Assembly (NCBI GenBank): GCA_030444405.1
Contig: JARFPM010000017.1
Span: 1 to 39,832 of the forward strand
Direction: 5' to 3'
From: Nitrospira sp.
Lineage (GTDB): Bacteria; Nitrospirota; Nitrospiria; Nitrospirales; Nitrospiraceae
DNA: 39,832 nucleotides
The notes under the pieces are model-generated. The model ran no database searches. It was not told the DNA's origin and was given only the letters and a program-made list of their open reading frames with translations. The translations under genes and the position numbers were made by a program. Positions 31,327 through 39,370 of this stretch are shown in pieces; position 1 is the stretch's first letter, and the number at the start of each line of letters is the position of its first letter.

Positions 31327-31368
31327 CGATGGTAGGACCGGTCTGAATAAGTGAGGAGGAGGACGGTC

Positions 31369-31650
31369 ATGAGCGTTGAACCGAGAAGGGAGACCTTATC
31401 AACTCCTCGATCGCCGAAGGAAGACTGGCTTGTCCGACTCGCTCGGCTGCAAGAACTGCTGACCGCCTGCCCGAGCGATATCCTTTCCCGATGCGAACTG
31501 GCAGCACTACTCGAAACGATGGAAATGTGCGAAGAGGCATTGGTCCACTGGAAAGTAGTCATAGATCTTGATGCCAACAGTCTTATAGCACGGGAAGGTC
31601 TCGTTCGGTGCCAACAGAAGACAAGACATCAGCTACAATCCGCACGTTGA
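31369..31650 (+). CDS. Small TPR-like protein
   Basis: A 93-residue soluble protein. Residues about 25-80 resemble one and a half tetratricopeptide repeats: helix WLVRLARLQELLTACPSD, then LSRCELAALLETMEMCEEAL, then HWKVVIDLDANSLIAREGLV, with the alanine, tyrosine-position and proline pattern of TPRs. It probably acts as a protein-interaction module. The ATG at 31369 has GAGGAGGAGG upstream, a strong ribosome site. It ends ten bases before the next gene, so they are co-transcribed. Confidence 0.65.
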   Translation: MSVEPRRETLSTPRSPKEDWLVRLARLQELLTACPSDILSRCELAALLETMEMCEEALVHWKVVIDLDANSLIAREGLVRCQQKTRHQLQSAR

Positions 31651-31660
31651 GGACGAGCTT

Positions 31661-32146
31661 ATGACGACGATCTGGGGTCGTCTCGAACGAATTGCCGAGG
31701 GCCTTCTTGATTATCGGTGGGTCCAAGTCAGAACGGTCGTGCCGGGAAGTGGGGCAATCCTCGCTCGCATCATCATCGGTGAACAGACGCTCATCACGAG
31801 AGGAATGGAACGAGTGGCACTTTCTAATCTTCGAGAAGGAGAGTTTGTGGAAGTCACCTTTCGATCGGCCCGCACAGGTCTGGTGAAGGCCGAAACAATC
31901 TACGCCCAACCGGAACCCGTGATGAACGCGTCAACATGTCCATCCTCAGTGTCACCCGAAATGAGCTCTCAGAGTTCCATGCTACAGGCCACTGGTGATC
32001 CCGAGTCAGTCTGCTGCTTCTCAGATCAACCGAGTATGGACACCGGTTCCGGCGCGCTCGACGATGTCCTTTTGACTTTGATGAGACAAACGCTCAGGCC
32101 GGAGGCAGGAGACAGTGTAGAGACGAACGCTAGGCTTCGCGAGTAG
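31661..32146 (+). CDS. Uncharacterised protein with N-terminal beta-rich domain
   Basis: A 161-residue soluble protein. Residues 15-85 look like a small beta-barrel: WVQVRTVVPGSGAILARIII, EGEFVEVTFRS, TGLVKAETIYAQPE. The rest is serine-, glutamate- and proline-rich and probably disordered. I do not recognise a family with confidence; the barrel recalls DUF5666- or OB-like domains, but that is a guess. ATG 31661 lies ten bases after the TPR-like gene; GAGG precedes it. Confidence 0.6.
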   Translation: MTTIWGRLERIAEGLLDYRWVQVRTVVPGSGAILARIIIGEQTLITRGMERVALSNLREGEFVEVTFRSARTGLVKAETIYAQPEPVMNASTCPSSVSPEMSSQSSMLQATGDPESVCCFSDQPSMDTGSGALDDVLLTLMRQTLRPEAGDSVETNARLRE

Positions 32147-32181
32147 ATCGAGCCATCACCATTCACCTCAGGAGGGCACCC

Positions 32182-32277
32182 ATGGCTGCAAAGCGCAAGG
32201 CCTCGGTCAAGAAAGCGAAGAAGGACTCAGCGAGCGGAAAAAGCATGAAGAAAAACGGACCGGGGAGAGCACGCTGA
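32182..32277 (+). CDS. Very small, highly basic protein (31 aa)
   Basis: ATG 32182, with AGGAGGG six bases upstream, opens 31 codons to TGA 32277: MAAKRKASVKKAKKDSASGK followed by a short tail ending GPGRAR. Nearly half of the residues are lysine or arginine. The strong ribosome site and the position in a gene run argue for a translated peptide. The composition suggests a nucleic-acid-binding tail or histone-H1-like peptide; the function is unknown. Confidence 0.6.
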   Translation: MAAKRKASVKKAKKDSASGKSMKKNGPGRAR

Positions 32278-32279
32278 AC

Positions 32280-32564
32280 ATGTCAGGACATGCGGACATC
32301 GTTGTGGTGCAGTTGCCGAGAGGTGCTACGGCGATGGTGTGGATGGACCAAGCCACGGGTACCGTGGCGACCAGCCATGCCGTACTGCAGGTGACGCTAT
32401 GCCGGGACGTGAAGGAAGACCGGGCCGTGCGTTGGGTACTGAAAGCTGAGCCGAGGTTCGAACTTACTCACTACTCAAGTCTTCACCTAGCCCGCAGGTC
32501 AGCCAATGTTACGGATGAACCGCAGCCTCCAGTCAGCCGCGCGGTAATGTCACAAGAATGCTAA
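32280..32564 (+). CDS. Small uncharacterised protein
   Basis: A 94-residue frame starting two bases after the basic peptide gene and ending 16 bases before hyfB. The first half (DIVVVQLPRGATAMVWMDQA) is protein-like; the rest is polar. No signal peptide, membrane segment or known motif. A GGGGAG lies somewhat far upstream of the ATG. It is probably real because it fills the space between two well-supported genes on the same strand. Confidence 0.45.
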   Translation: MSGHADIVVVQLPRGATAMVWMDQATGTVATSHAVLQVTLCRDVKEDRAVRWVLKAEPRFELTHYSSLHLARRSANVTDEPQPPVSRAVMSQEC

Positions 32565-32580
32565 GGCTTCAAGCGATCGC

Positions 32581-34608
32581 ATGCTGAACTTGCTATGGAT
32601 TCTTCTCGGCGGATATGCGATCGGGATACTTCTTCCACTCTGTCTCCCTCGACGGCCCAAAGCTCAAATTATCACGACCACCGCCCCCGCCATCGTGACG
32701 ACCAGCGCAGGCGTCGTCGTTGGGCTCCTTGGCCTCACGTCTTCGGAGCCTGCCACGGGCTCACTCGCCTCGACAATTCCTCTGCTCACCTTCGCCATTC
32801 GGCTTGATCCACTGGCGGCATTCTTCGTGTTGACCATCTCCCTCGTGGGTCTGGCCGCGTCGATCTATGCCATTGGATACATACGGCATTTTGATGGGCG
32901 CGCATCGGTCCCGACGCTCGGCTCCCTCTTCAACGGCTTTCTGCTCTCCATGACGCTCGTCGTTCTGGCAGACAATGGGTTCTTCTTTTTGATGGTCTGG
33001 GAACTCATGTCGTTGCTGTCCTATTTCCTCGTAGTGACAGAGCACGAGAAAGCTGAAGTGCGGTATGCGGGATTGTTCTATCTGATCATGACGCATGTGG
33101 GAACCGCGTTCATTGTCCTGGCTTTCCTCATTTTCTTCCAAGCAGGCGGGTCGTTTGCGTTCGAGGCCTTCCGACATCCGGCGCAGACCTTGCCGGAGGG
33201 CATGAAAACGATCGCGTTTCTGATGGCCCTGATCGGCTTCGGCACCAAAGCGGGCATCGTGCCACTCCATGTCTGGCTGCCGCATGCGCATCCCGTGGCG
33301 CCATCGCATATTTCAGCCTTGATGTCCGGCGTCATGATCAAGACCGCGATCTATGCCCTGATCCGGGTGTATTTCGATTTCCTCGGTGGACAGTTCCCCT
33401 GGTGGTGGGGCTTCGTCGTCCTCGTGATCGGCGCAGTGTCTGCGTTGCTCGGCGTGATGTACGCGCTGATGGAGCATGATTTGAAAAGCTTACTCGCCTA
33501 CCACAGCGTTGAGAACATTGGCATCATTCTGTTGGGGATCGGGGCCGGGATGATGTTTCAGACCTACGAGCTCAAGGAGTTTGCTGCTCTGGGCTTGTTG
33601 GCCGGACTGTATCACACGATCAACCACGCCATGTTCAAGGCCCTGCTGTTCCTGGGAGCCGGTTCGCTGCTTTATGCCACGCACACACGCAACATGGAGG
33701 AATACGGCGGCCTTCTTCGGCGCATGCCATGGACCGGTGCTTGCTTCTTGATCGGCGCTGTGTCGATTGCAGCCCTGCCGCCGACCAATGGATTCGTCAG
33801 CGAATGGCTGGTCTTCCAAAGCCTCTTTCTCAGCTTTCACATCCCCGACACCTTCCTGAAGCTGATGCTCCCGCTTGCAGCGGCGATGCTGGCCCTGACC
33901 GGAGCGCTCGCCTTGGCCTGCTTCGCAAAAGCGTTCGGGATTTCGTTTCTTGCCCTGCCACGGAGCACACACGCCCGACATGCGGGAGAGGTTCCGATTC
34001 CTATGCGCATAGGGATGGCCTTATTGGCTACAGTCTGTGTCGCCCTTGGTCTCGGACCGATGGTGGTCGTGCCGCTGCTGGACCGAGTTGTCGCGCCGTT
34101 CACGGGTGTGTCGATCGAAGGCCAAGTGCTGGCCCTTGACGGCTGGGCGCTAGCCACGGTGAATGTGGAGTTTTCGAGTCTCTCACCACCGATCCTTGCC
34201 ATGCTGCTGACAGTGCTTTCGATGCTTGGGCTCGGGATCGTGGCGGCCTTTGGTGGGCTCGTAAGGCGGCGCTATTACAAAACGTGGGGCTGCGGGATCA
34301 ACCTCACGCCCCGTATGGAGTATACGGCGACCGGATTTGTGCAACCCATCAAACGAGTATTCAGCTCGATTTATCAACCGACGGTGAAGCTCGAGACGGA
34401 GTTTCTCCAAGAGTCACAGTATTTCGCTAAACGACGGCGCTTTGAATTTCACGTTGAGCCGATCTTTCAGAAGTATCTCTATGATCCGGTGCTCGCGTTC
34501 GTTACCGCCCTAGCCGGGCGGCTGCGGGTCATCCAGGCGGGGAGCCTGCACCTCTACTTGGCCTATATCTTTGTCACGTTGATTGTCTTGTTATTATTTG
34601 CGGTGTAA
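32581..34608 (+). CDS. hyfB: Hydrogenase-4-like membrane subunit B (antiporter-like, ND5/ND2 type)
   Basis: A 675-residue integral membrane protein related to the proton-pumping antiporter subunits of complex I and group 4 hydrogenases. About 15 transmembrane segments are visible. Family marks are MVWELMSLLSYFLVVTEHE with the conserved glutamate of TM5, GFGTKAGIVPLHVWLPHAHP with the pumping lysine, SHISALMSGVMIK, and YHSVENIGIILLGIG. The C-terminal segment WGCGINLTPRMEYTATGFVQ is typical of HyfB/HycC proteins. It starts the hyf-like cluster and lies 16 bases after the small upstream gene. The C-terminal stop is four bases ahead of hyfC. It probably forms one ion channel of the complex. Confidence 0.93.
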   Translation: MLNLLWILLGGYAIGILLPLCLPRRPKAQIITTTAPAIVTTSAGVVVGLLGLTSSEPATGSLASTIPLLTFAIRLDPLAAFFVLTISLVGLAASIYAIGYIRHFDGRASVPTLGSLFNGFLLSMTLVVLADNGFFFLMVWELMSLLSYFLVVTEHEKAEVRYAGLFYLIMTHVGTAFIVLAFLIFFQAGGSFAFEAFRHPAQTLPEGMKTIAFLMALIGFGTKAGIVPLHVWLPHAHPVAPSHISALMSGVMIKTAIYALIRVYFDFLGGQFPWWWGFVVLVIGAVSALLGVMYALMEHDLKSLLAYHSVENIGIILLGIGAGMMFQTYELKEFAALGLLAGLYHTINHAMFKALLFLGAGSLLYATHTRNMEEYGGLLRRMPWTGACFLIGAVSIAALPPTNGFVSEWLVFQSLFLSFHIPDTFLKLMLPLAAAMLALTGALALACFAKAFGISFLALPRSTHARHAGEVPIPMRIGMALLATVCVALGLGPMVVVPLLDRVVAPFTGVSIEGQVLALDGWALATVNVEFSSLSPPILAMLLTVLSMLGLGIVAAFGGLVRRRYYKTWGCGINLTPRMEYTATGFVQPIKRVFSSIYQPTVKLETEFLQESQYFAKRRRFEFHVEPIFQKYLYDPVLAFVTALAGRLRVIQAGSLHLYLAYIFVTLIVLLLFAV

Positions 34609-34612
34609 GCCG

Positions 34613-35563
34613 ATGTTGTACGCCTTCGTTCTTATCGTCATGCAGACCGTCGTCTTATTGGCGGTCGCTCCGTTGATCGTCGGCCTCATCAGGAAGGTGA
34701 AGGCACGTCTGCAATGTCGGCGGGGGGCCGCCGTCTTTCAACCCTACGCGGATCTCATCAAGCTCTTCCGCAAGCAGCCGGTTGTCTCATCGACCACGTC
34801 GTGGATTTTCACCGCCACACCCTACATCCTCTTTGCTTCGACGCTGGCGGCCGGGCTGCTGGTGCCGGTGTTTATGTCCACGACGCCGTTGAACTTCGCA
34901 GGCAATATCATCGCCCTGGTCTACCTGCTGGCCTTGGGCACATTCTTTTTGATGTTGGCCGGTCTCGATGCCGGTTCGGCCTTCGGAGGGATGGGGAGCA
35001 GCCGCGAAGCGATTGTGGCATCGTTGACCGAACCAGCCATGATGCTGTCGATCTTTGCGATCGCGCTCACCGCAGGATCTACGAATCTGAGCACTATCGT
35101 CCACAAGACGGCGTTACTCGAAGGCATTGTGACCGATCCGTCGCCTCATCTCATGGCGTTCGCCGCACTGGTCATCGTGGCCATTGCCGAAACCGGACGG
35201 GTGCCTGTGGACAACCCGGCCACTCACCTCGAACTCACGATGATCCATGAAGCGATGATTTTAGAATACTCGGGGCGATACCTGGCGCTGGTTGAATGGG
35301 CGGCAGGACTCAAGCTCTTGGTATTTCTGACCTTGATCGCCAACGTGTCCGCTCCTTGGGGAATTGCAACCAGTATGGAGCCGGCCGCACTCGGCATCGG
35401 CCTGGCCACCTATCTCGTGAAGGTTTCGGGATTGGCGGTGTTGATCGGCTTCCTTGAATCGATGTTTGCCAAGTTGCGTCTCTTCAGAGTGACGGACTTG
35501 CTGGGAACCGCCTTTGTCCTGGCGCTGCTCGGACTTGTCTTCTTCTACGTCCTGCGAGGCTGA
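34613..35563 (+). CDS. hyfC: Hydrogenase-4-like membrane subunit C (NuoH/ND1 type)
   Basis: A 316-residue membrane protein with eight or so transmembrane helices, homologous to complex I NuoH, the subunit that connects the soluble arm to the pump modules. The conserved cytoplasmic loop is present: IAETGRVPVDNPATHLELTM, then HEAMILEYSGRYLALVEW, with the acidic residues expected at the quinone/interface site. PYADLIKLFRKQPV near residue 45 is another family mark. ATG 34613 lies four bases after the hyfB stop; the longer upstream extension overlaps hyfB and is rejected. In Hyf/Hyc-type complexes this subunit docks the large and small catalytic subunits. Confidence 0.93.
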   Translation: MLYAFVLIVMQTVVLLAVAPLIVGLIRKVKARLQCRRGAAVFQPYADLIKLFRKQPVVSSTTSWIFTATPYILFASTLAAGLLVPVFMSTTPLNFAGNIIALVYLLALGTFFLMLAGLDAGSAFGGMGSSREAIVASLTEPAMMLSIFAIALTAGSTNLSTIVHKTALLEGIVTDPSPHLMAFAALVIVAIAETGRVPVDNPATHLELTMIHEAMILEYSGRYLALVEWAAGLKLLVFLTLIANVSAPWGIATSMEPAALGIGLATYLVKVSGLAVLIGFLESMFAKLRLFRVTDLLGTAFVLALLGLVFFYVLRG

Positions 35564-35564
35564 C

Positions 35565-36233
35565 GTGCCGCTGATGACACCACCGATCGGATCACAATTG
35601 GTAGACTTGGGTTCGGCCCTTTTACTGCTGACCTGCTTTGCGATCGTGGCGCAGCGGCGGCTGTCGGCCTGTGTTGATCTGTTTGCCCTGCAATCGGTTT
35701 TCCTCGCGCTCACCGCGACGCTCGTCGCATTTCTGACGGGGATTCACCACATTTACATCGCCGCCACTCTGACCATCGTCATCAAGGCGATCGTCATCCC
35801 GCGAATCTTGAAGAAGGTGATCGAGCGACTCAATGTCTCGCGTGAACTGGTGATGCATATCAATGTGCCGGCCAGCCTGCTCATCTGCGGAGTGCTGGTC
35901 ATGATCGCCTTCCTGATTACACAGCCGATCATTCCGTTTGGACATCTCCTGACCCGTGATTCGCTGGCCATTGCGCTGGCAATCGTGTTGATCGGTTTCT
36001 TTACGATGATCGCCCGCCAGAAGGCCGTCACGCAAATGATCGCGTTTCTGGTCATGGAAAACGGCCTTTTCTTAGGAGCCACCGCTGCAACCTATGGCAT
36101 GCCGCTGATCGTCGAATTAGGCGTGTTCTTCGATGTATTGGTCGCAGCCTTGATCGCAGGCATCTATACGAATCGGCTGCAAGATACCTTCGATAGCGTC
36201 GATACCGCCCACCTCAGTGAGTTGAAGGAATGA
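35565..36233 (+). CDS. hyfE: Hydrogenase-4-like membrane subunit E (NuoK-like)
   Basis: A 222-residue membrane protein with six or seven transmembrane segments. The first half resembles NuoK/MrpC-like ND4L subunits (LFALQSVFLALTATLVAFLT, KAIVIPRILKKVIERL), and IAFLVMENGLFLGATAATYG carries the buried glutamate used in proton translocation. I choose GTG 35565 (VPLMTPP), with GAGG five bases ahead; ATG 35574 is the alternative. It overlaps hyfF by four bases (ATGA). Confidence 0.9.
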   Translation: MPLMTPPIGSQLVDLGSALLLLTCFAIVAQRRLSACVDLFALQSVFLALTATLVAFLTGIHHIYIAATLTIVIKAIVIPRILKKVIERLNVSRELVMHINVPASLLICGVLVMIAFLITQPIIPFGHLLTRDSLAIALAIVLIGFFTMIARQKAVTQMIAFLVMENGLFLGATAATYGMPLIVELGVFFDVLVAALIAGIYTNRLQDTFDSVDTAHLSELKE

Positions 36234-37744
36234 GCGATTTCACCATGACGATCGCCGTCAGCCTGCTCCTGCTCGCGCCGCTGCTAGCGGGTGGGCTCAG
36301 CCTGCTGCTGTCCAGCTCGCGCTGGCTCCATGTGACCAATTTGACCAGCATTGGAACACTGGTTGCCGCAGAAGTCATGATCGCGCGATCTGTCTTAGGG
36401 CAAGGCTCGCTCACGGCGTTCGGCGAGATCATTTACATCGACGCCCTCTCGTCGGTCATTCTGTTCATTATCGGGACGGTCGGTCTCGCCTGTTCCCTCT
36501 ATATGCGGTCGTATATGGACGAACAAGTCGCCCGCGGCGTCATCGCACCCAAGCGCCTCAATCTGTTTTTCTTCCTGTTTCATATGTTCCTGCTGACCAT
36601 GGTTGTCGCGACCGTCGCCAACAGCTTAGGGGTCCAATGGGTGGCGATCGAAGCCACGACGCTGACGACGACGTTTCTCATCGCCTTCTGGCGGCGGCGC
36701 GAATCGTTGGAAGCCGGCTGGAAATATCTCATCCTCTGTTCCGTCGGAATCTCCCTGGCTCTGTTCGGAGTCGTGCTGATGTATTATTCCTCCCTGCGTG
36801 TACTGGGAGATGTCAGTTCGGCCCTCAATATCACCCAGCTTCAGCAGGTGGCCTCGCAGTTGGACCCCCACATTCTGAAATTGGCCTTTGTGTTTCTGTT
36901 TGTCGGCTACGGCACAAAAGTCGGACTCGTGCCGATGCACAGCTGGCTGCCGGACGCCTACACGGAGGCGCCGGCACCGGTAGCGGCCATGCTGGCGGGC
37001 GTGCTGGAAACCGTGGCGGTCTATGCCATTCTGAGATGCCGGGGCATCGTCGATCAGGCCGTGCCTCCGGCTTTCACCGGTGGTCTATTAGCCTTCTTCG
37101 GGCTCGTATCGTTCGCGCTGGCGGCGTTCTTTATCCTCCTGCAGCACAATTACAAACGCCTCTTTGCCTACTCCAGCATTGAGCACATGGGCTTGGCGAT
37201 GGTCGGGTTCGGGATCGGCGGGCCCATCGGAAATTTTGGCGGCCTGTTCCATCTGGTCAATCATGCCTTTGCCAAATCGCTCGCCTTCTTTGCGGCAGGC
37301 AATATCCACCGCCGGTTCAAGTCGGTCGAGATCGATGAGGTCCATGGCCTTACGACCGTCCTGCCCTGGTCTGCTCTGGCGCTCCTCATTGCAGGACTGG
37401 CTCTGGCGACACTCCCGCCCTTTGCGCTCTTCAGTAGTGAGATGCAGATCATCACGGCGCTGGGATCATCGGGCCTCCCAGGTGAATGGACCCAGCCGGG
37501 CACAAGGTTTCCCATCGTGGTTCTCCTGCTCTGCAGTCTTGTTGCCTTCGGCGGTCTTCTCTACCGCATCGCTGGCATGGTCTGGGGCGTAGCTCCCAAG
37601 GACATCGTCCCCGGGGAGCAGTGGTCCGTGGGACACGTTCCAATCATTCTCTTGGGAGCTGTGCTCGTGGGATTCTGCTGGGCTCTGCCGCCTCCGTTGC
37701 AGCAGCTCTTTGAAGCCGCCTCAACCCTGTTGGTCAACTGGTAG
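36230..37744 (+). CDS. hyfF: Hydrogenase-4-like membrane subunit F (antiporter-like, ND4/ND5 type)
   Basis: A 504-residue membrane protein with about 14 transmembrane helices, the second antiporter-like subunit of the complex. Family motifs: VQWVAIEATTLTTTFLIAFW with the TM5 glutamate, GYGTKVGLVPMHSWLPDAYT with the channel lysine, EAPAPVAAMLAGVLETVAVY and YSSIEHMGLAMVGFGIGG. It starts at ATG 36230 overlapping hyfE by four bases, and ends 13 bases before hyfG. With hyfB it gives two ion-translocating modules; a third (HyfD-like) is not present here. Confidence 0.93.
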   Translation: MSDFTMTIAVSLLLLAPLLAGGLSLLLSSSRWLHVTNLTSIGTLVAAEVMIARSVLGQGSLTAFGEIIYIDALSSVILFIIGTVGLACSLYMRSYMDEQVARGVIAPKRLNLFFFLFHMFLLTMVVATVANSLGVQWVAIEATTLTTTFLIAFWRRRESLEAGWKYLILCSVGISLALFGVVLMYYSSLRVLGDVSSALNITQLQQVASQLDPHILKLAFVFLFVGYGTKVGLVPMHSWLPDAYTEAPAPVAAMLAGVLETVAVYAILRCRGIVDQAVPPAFTGGLLAFFGLVSFALAAFFILLQHNYKRLFAYSSIEHMGLAMVGFGIGGPIGNFGGLFHLVNHAFAKSLAFFAAGNIHRRFKSVEIDEVHGLTTVLPWSALALLIAGLALATLPPFALFSSEMQIITALGSSGLPGEWTQPGTRFPIVVLLLCSLVAFGGLLYRIAGMVWGVAPKDIVPGEQWSVGHVPIILLGAVLVGFCWALPPPLQQLFEAASTLLVNW

Positions 37745-37757
37745 TCGGGAGGGTATA

Positions 37758-39356
37758 GTGACAGACAGTCCATCGCCTGAACGATCAATCGAACAGCAGA
37801 TACAGACAGCCTTTCCCGGCGTGATTCCGGATTACCCCTCAGGCACAGCTCTGGTGCAGTATCGTACCGACAAACTCCAACTCCCGGAACTCGTCCGGTT
37901 TCTTCATGAGAAGATGCAGGGCCGCCTGGCTCTGCTGTTCGCGGTGGATTGCCGACCTCTGGAGAAGAAGTACGAGTTGCAGTACCTGTTCGCATTCAAG
38001 TCCCGCCAACCATTCGTGCTCGTTACGACAGAGTTGATCGGAGATGACCGTCTGTTCACATCGATCACGCCGTCGGTTCATGCTGCACAATGGTATGAAC
38101 GGGAAATTCGTGATCTCTTCGGCTTGATCCCGCAAGGCCATCCGGATCTCCGTCGTCTGGTTCGACACGAGCATTGGCCGAAGGGAACCCATCCGTTACA
38201 GAAAGACGTTTCGTGGAACAACGTCTTGGGACGGCAACAAGGCGAATACCGGTTCCACCATATTGAAGGGGAGGGGGTCTTCGAAGTCCCGGTCGGACCG
38301 ATTCACGCCGGGATCATCGAGCCGGGACATTTTCGGTTTTCCGTGGCCGGCGAACCAATCATGCAGCTCGAACTACGGCATTTTTGGAAACATCGTGGCG
38401 TGGAAAAACTGTTCGAGCAACTCACGCTGATCGACGCGGTGCTGCTGGCAGAACGCGTGTCGGGGGACACAACGGTGGGACACAGCCTCACCTATTGCCA
38501 AGCGGTTGAAACGCTTTTGGACCTCCAGGTGCCACGACGCGCCAACTACCTTCGTTCGCTCTTTCTGGAGCTGGAACGATTGTACAATCATTTCGGCGAC
38601 ATCGGCGCCATGTGCAATGACACAGCCTATGCGCTGGCCCATGCGCATTGCGGTCGGATCAAGGAACGGATCATGCAGCTTAATGACCGGCTGGTTGGAT
38701 CGCGCTTCCTGCGGGGCGTCATGCGGGTCGGGGGAGTCAGTTGGGACGTCGATCGCAGCCAACTCGGCACCCTTGTTGATGAACTCAACGGCATCCAGAA
38801 GGACTTTTCCGAAGTGGGCGCCATCATCTTTGCCAATGCCTCACTCACGGATCGGCTTGAAACCACAGGGGTTCTGACTGAACGGATTGCCTGGGATCAC
38901 GCCGTGACGGGAGTGGTCGGGCGGGCGTCAGGGATGGATCAGGATGTCCGCCGTGATCGCCCCTTCGCCGCGTATGACGAACTGCCCGTCAACGTCGCGC
39001 TCTACCGCTATGGTGACGCACGAGCGAGATTGCGCGTCCGTGGCGATGAAATCCACGAATCCATCCGGCTCATTCGTGAGATTCACGCGCGGATTCCGGA
39101 TGGTCCGATAGCGGCAGAGCCCGACCGATCGGCACCTCCTGGAGCCTGGGCAGTAGCTGCCGTGGAAGGATGGCGAGGCGAGATTCTCTATTTCGTATCG
39201 GCCGGAGACGATGGAATGATTCATCGCTGCAAAGTCCGCGATCCCTCATTCGTCAATTGGCCTGCCATACAGTGGGCGGTATTAGGGAACATCATTCCTG
39301 ATTTTCCACTGATCAACAAGAGTTTCAACCTGTCCTATGCGGGCAATGATCTCTGA
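37758..39356 (+). CDS. hyfG: Hydrogenase-4-like large subunit (HyfG/HycE family) lacking the Ni-Fe cysteine ligands
   Basis: A 532-residue fusion. Residues 1-165 match the complex I 30-kDa subunit (NuoC), with YEREIRDLFGLIPQGHPDLR near 113-132; residues 170-532 match the large hydrogenase subunit/NuoD, beginning PVGPIHAGIIEPGHFRFS. In a NiFe enzyme the N-terminal motif is R-x-C-G-x-C; here it is R233-V-S235-G-D-T238. The C-terminal D-P-C-x-x-C is replaced by DFPLINKSFNLSYAGNDL. All four nickel ligands are therefore missing, and no cleavable extension follows. Start GTG 37758 has GGGAGGG five bases ahead. The protein probably has the structural role NuoD plays in complex I, or carries another redox reaction, as in Ehr-type complexes. 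Confidence 0.92.
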   Translation: MTDSPSPERSIEQQIQTAFPGVIPDYPSGTALVQYRTDKLQLPELVRFLHEKMQGRLALLFAVDCRPLEKKYELQYLFAFKSRQPFVLVTTELIGDDRLFTSITPSVHAAQWYEREIRDLFGLIPQGHPDLRRLVRHEHWPKGTHPLQKDVSWNNVLGRQQGEYRFHHIEGEGVFEVPVGPIHAGIIEPGHFRFSVAGEPIMQLELRHFWKHRGVEKLFEQLTLIDAVLLAERVSGDTTVGHSLTYCQAVETLLDLQVPRRANYLRSLFLELERLYNHFGDIGAMCNDTAYALAHAHCGRIKERIMQLNDRLVGSRFLRGVMRVGGVSWDVDRSQLGTLVDELNGIQKDFSEVGAIIFANASLTDRLETTGVLTERIAWDHAVTGVVGRASGMDQDVRRDRPFAAYDELPVNVALYRYGDARARLRVRGDEIHESIRLIREIHARIPDGPIAAEPDRSAPPGAWAVAAVEGWRGEILYFVSAGDDGMIHRCKVRDPSFVNWPAIQWAVLGNIIPDFPLINKSFNLSYAGNDL

Positions 39357-39370
39357 GAAAGGGACGAGCC

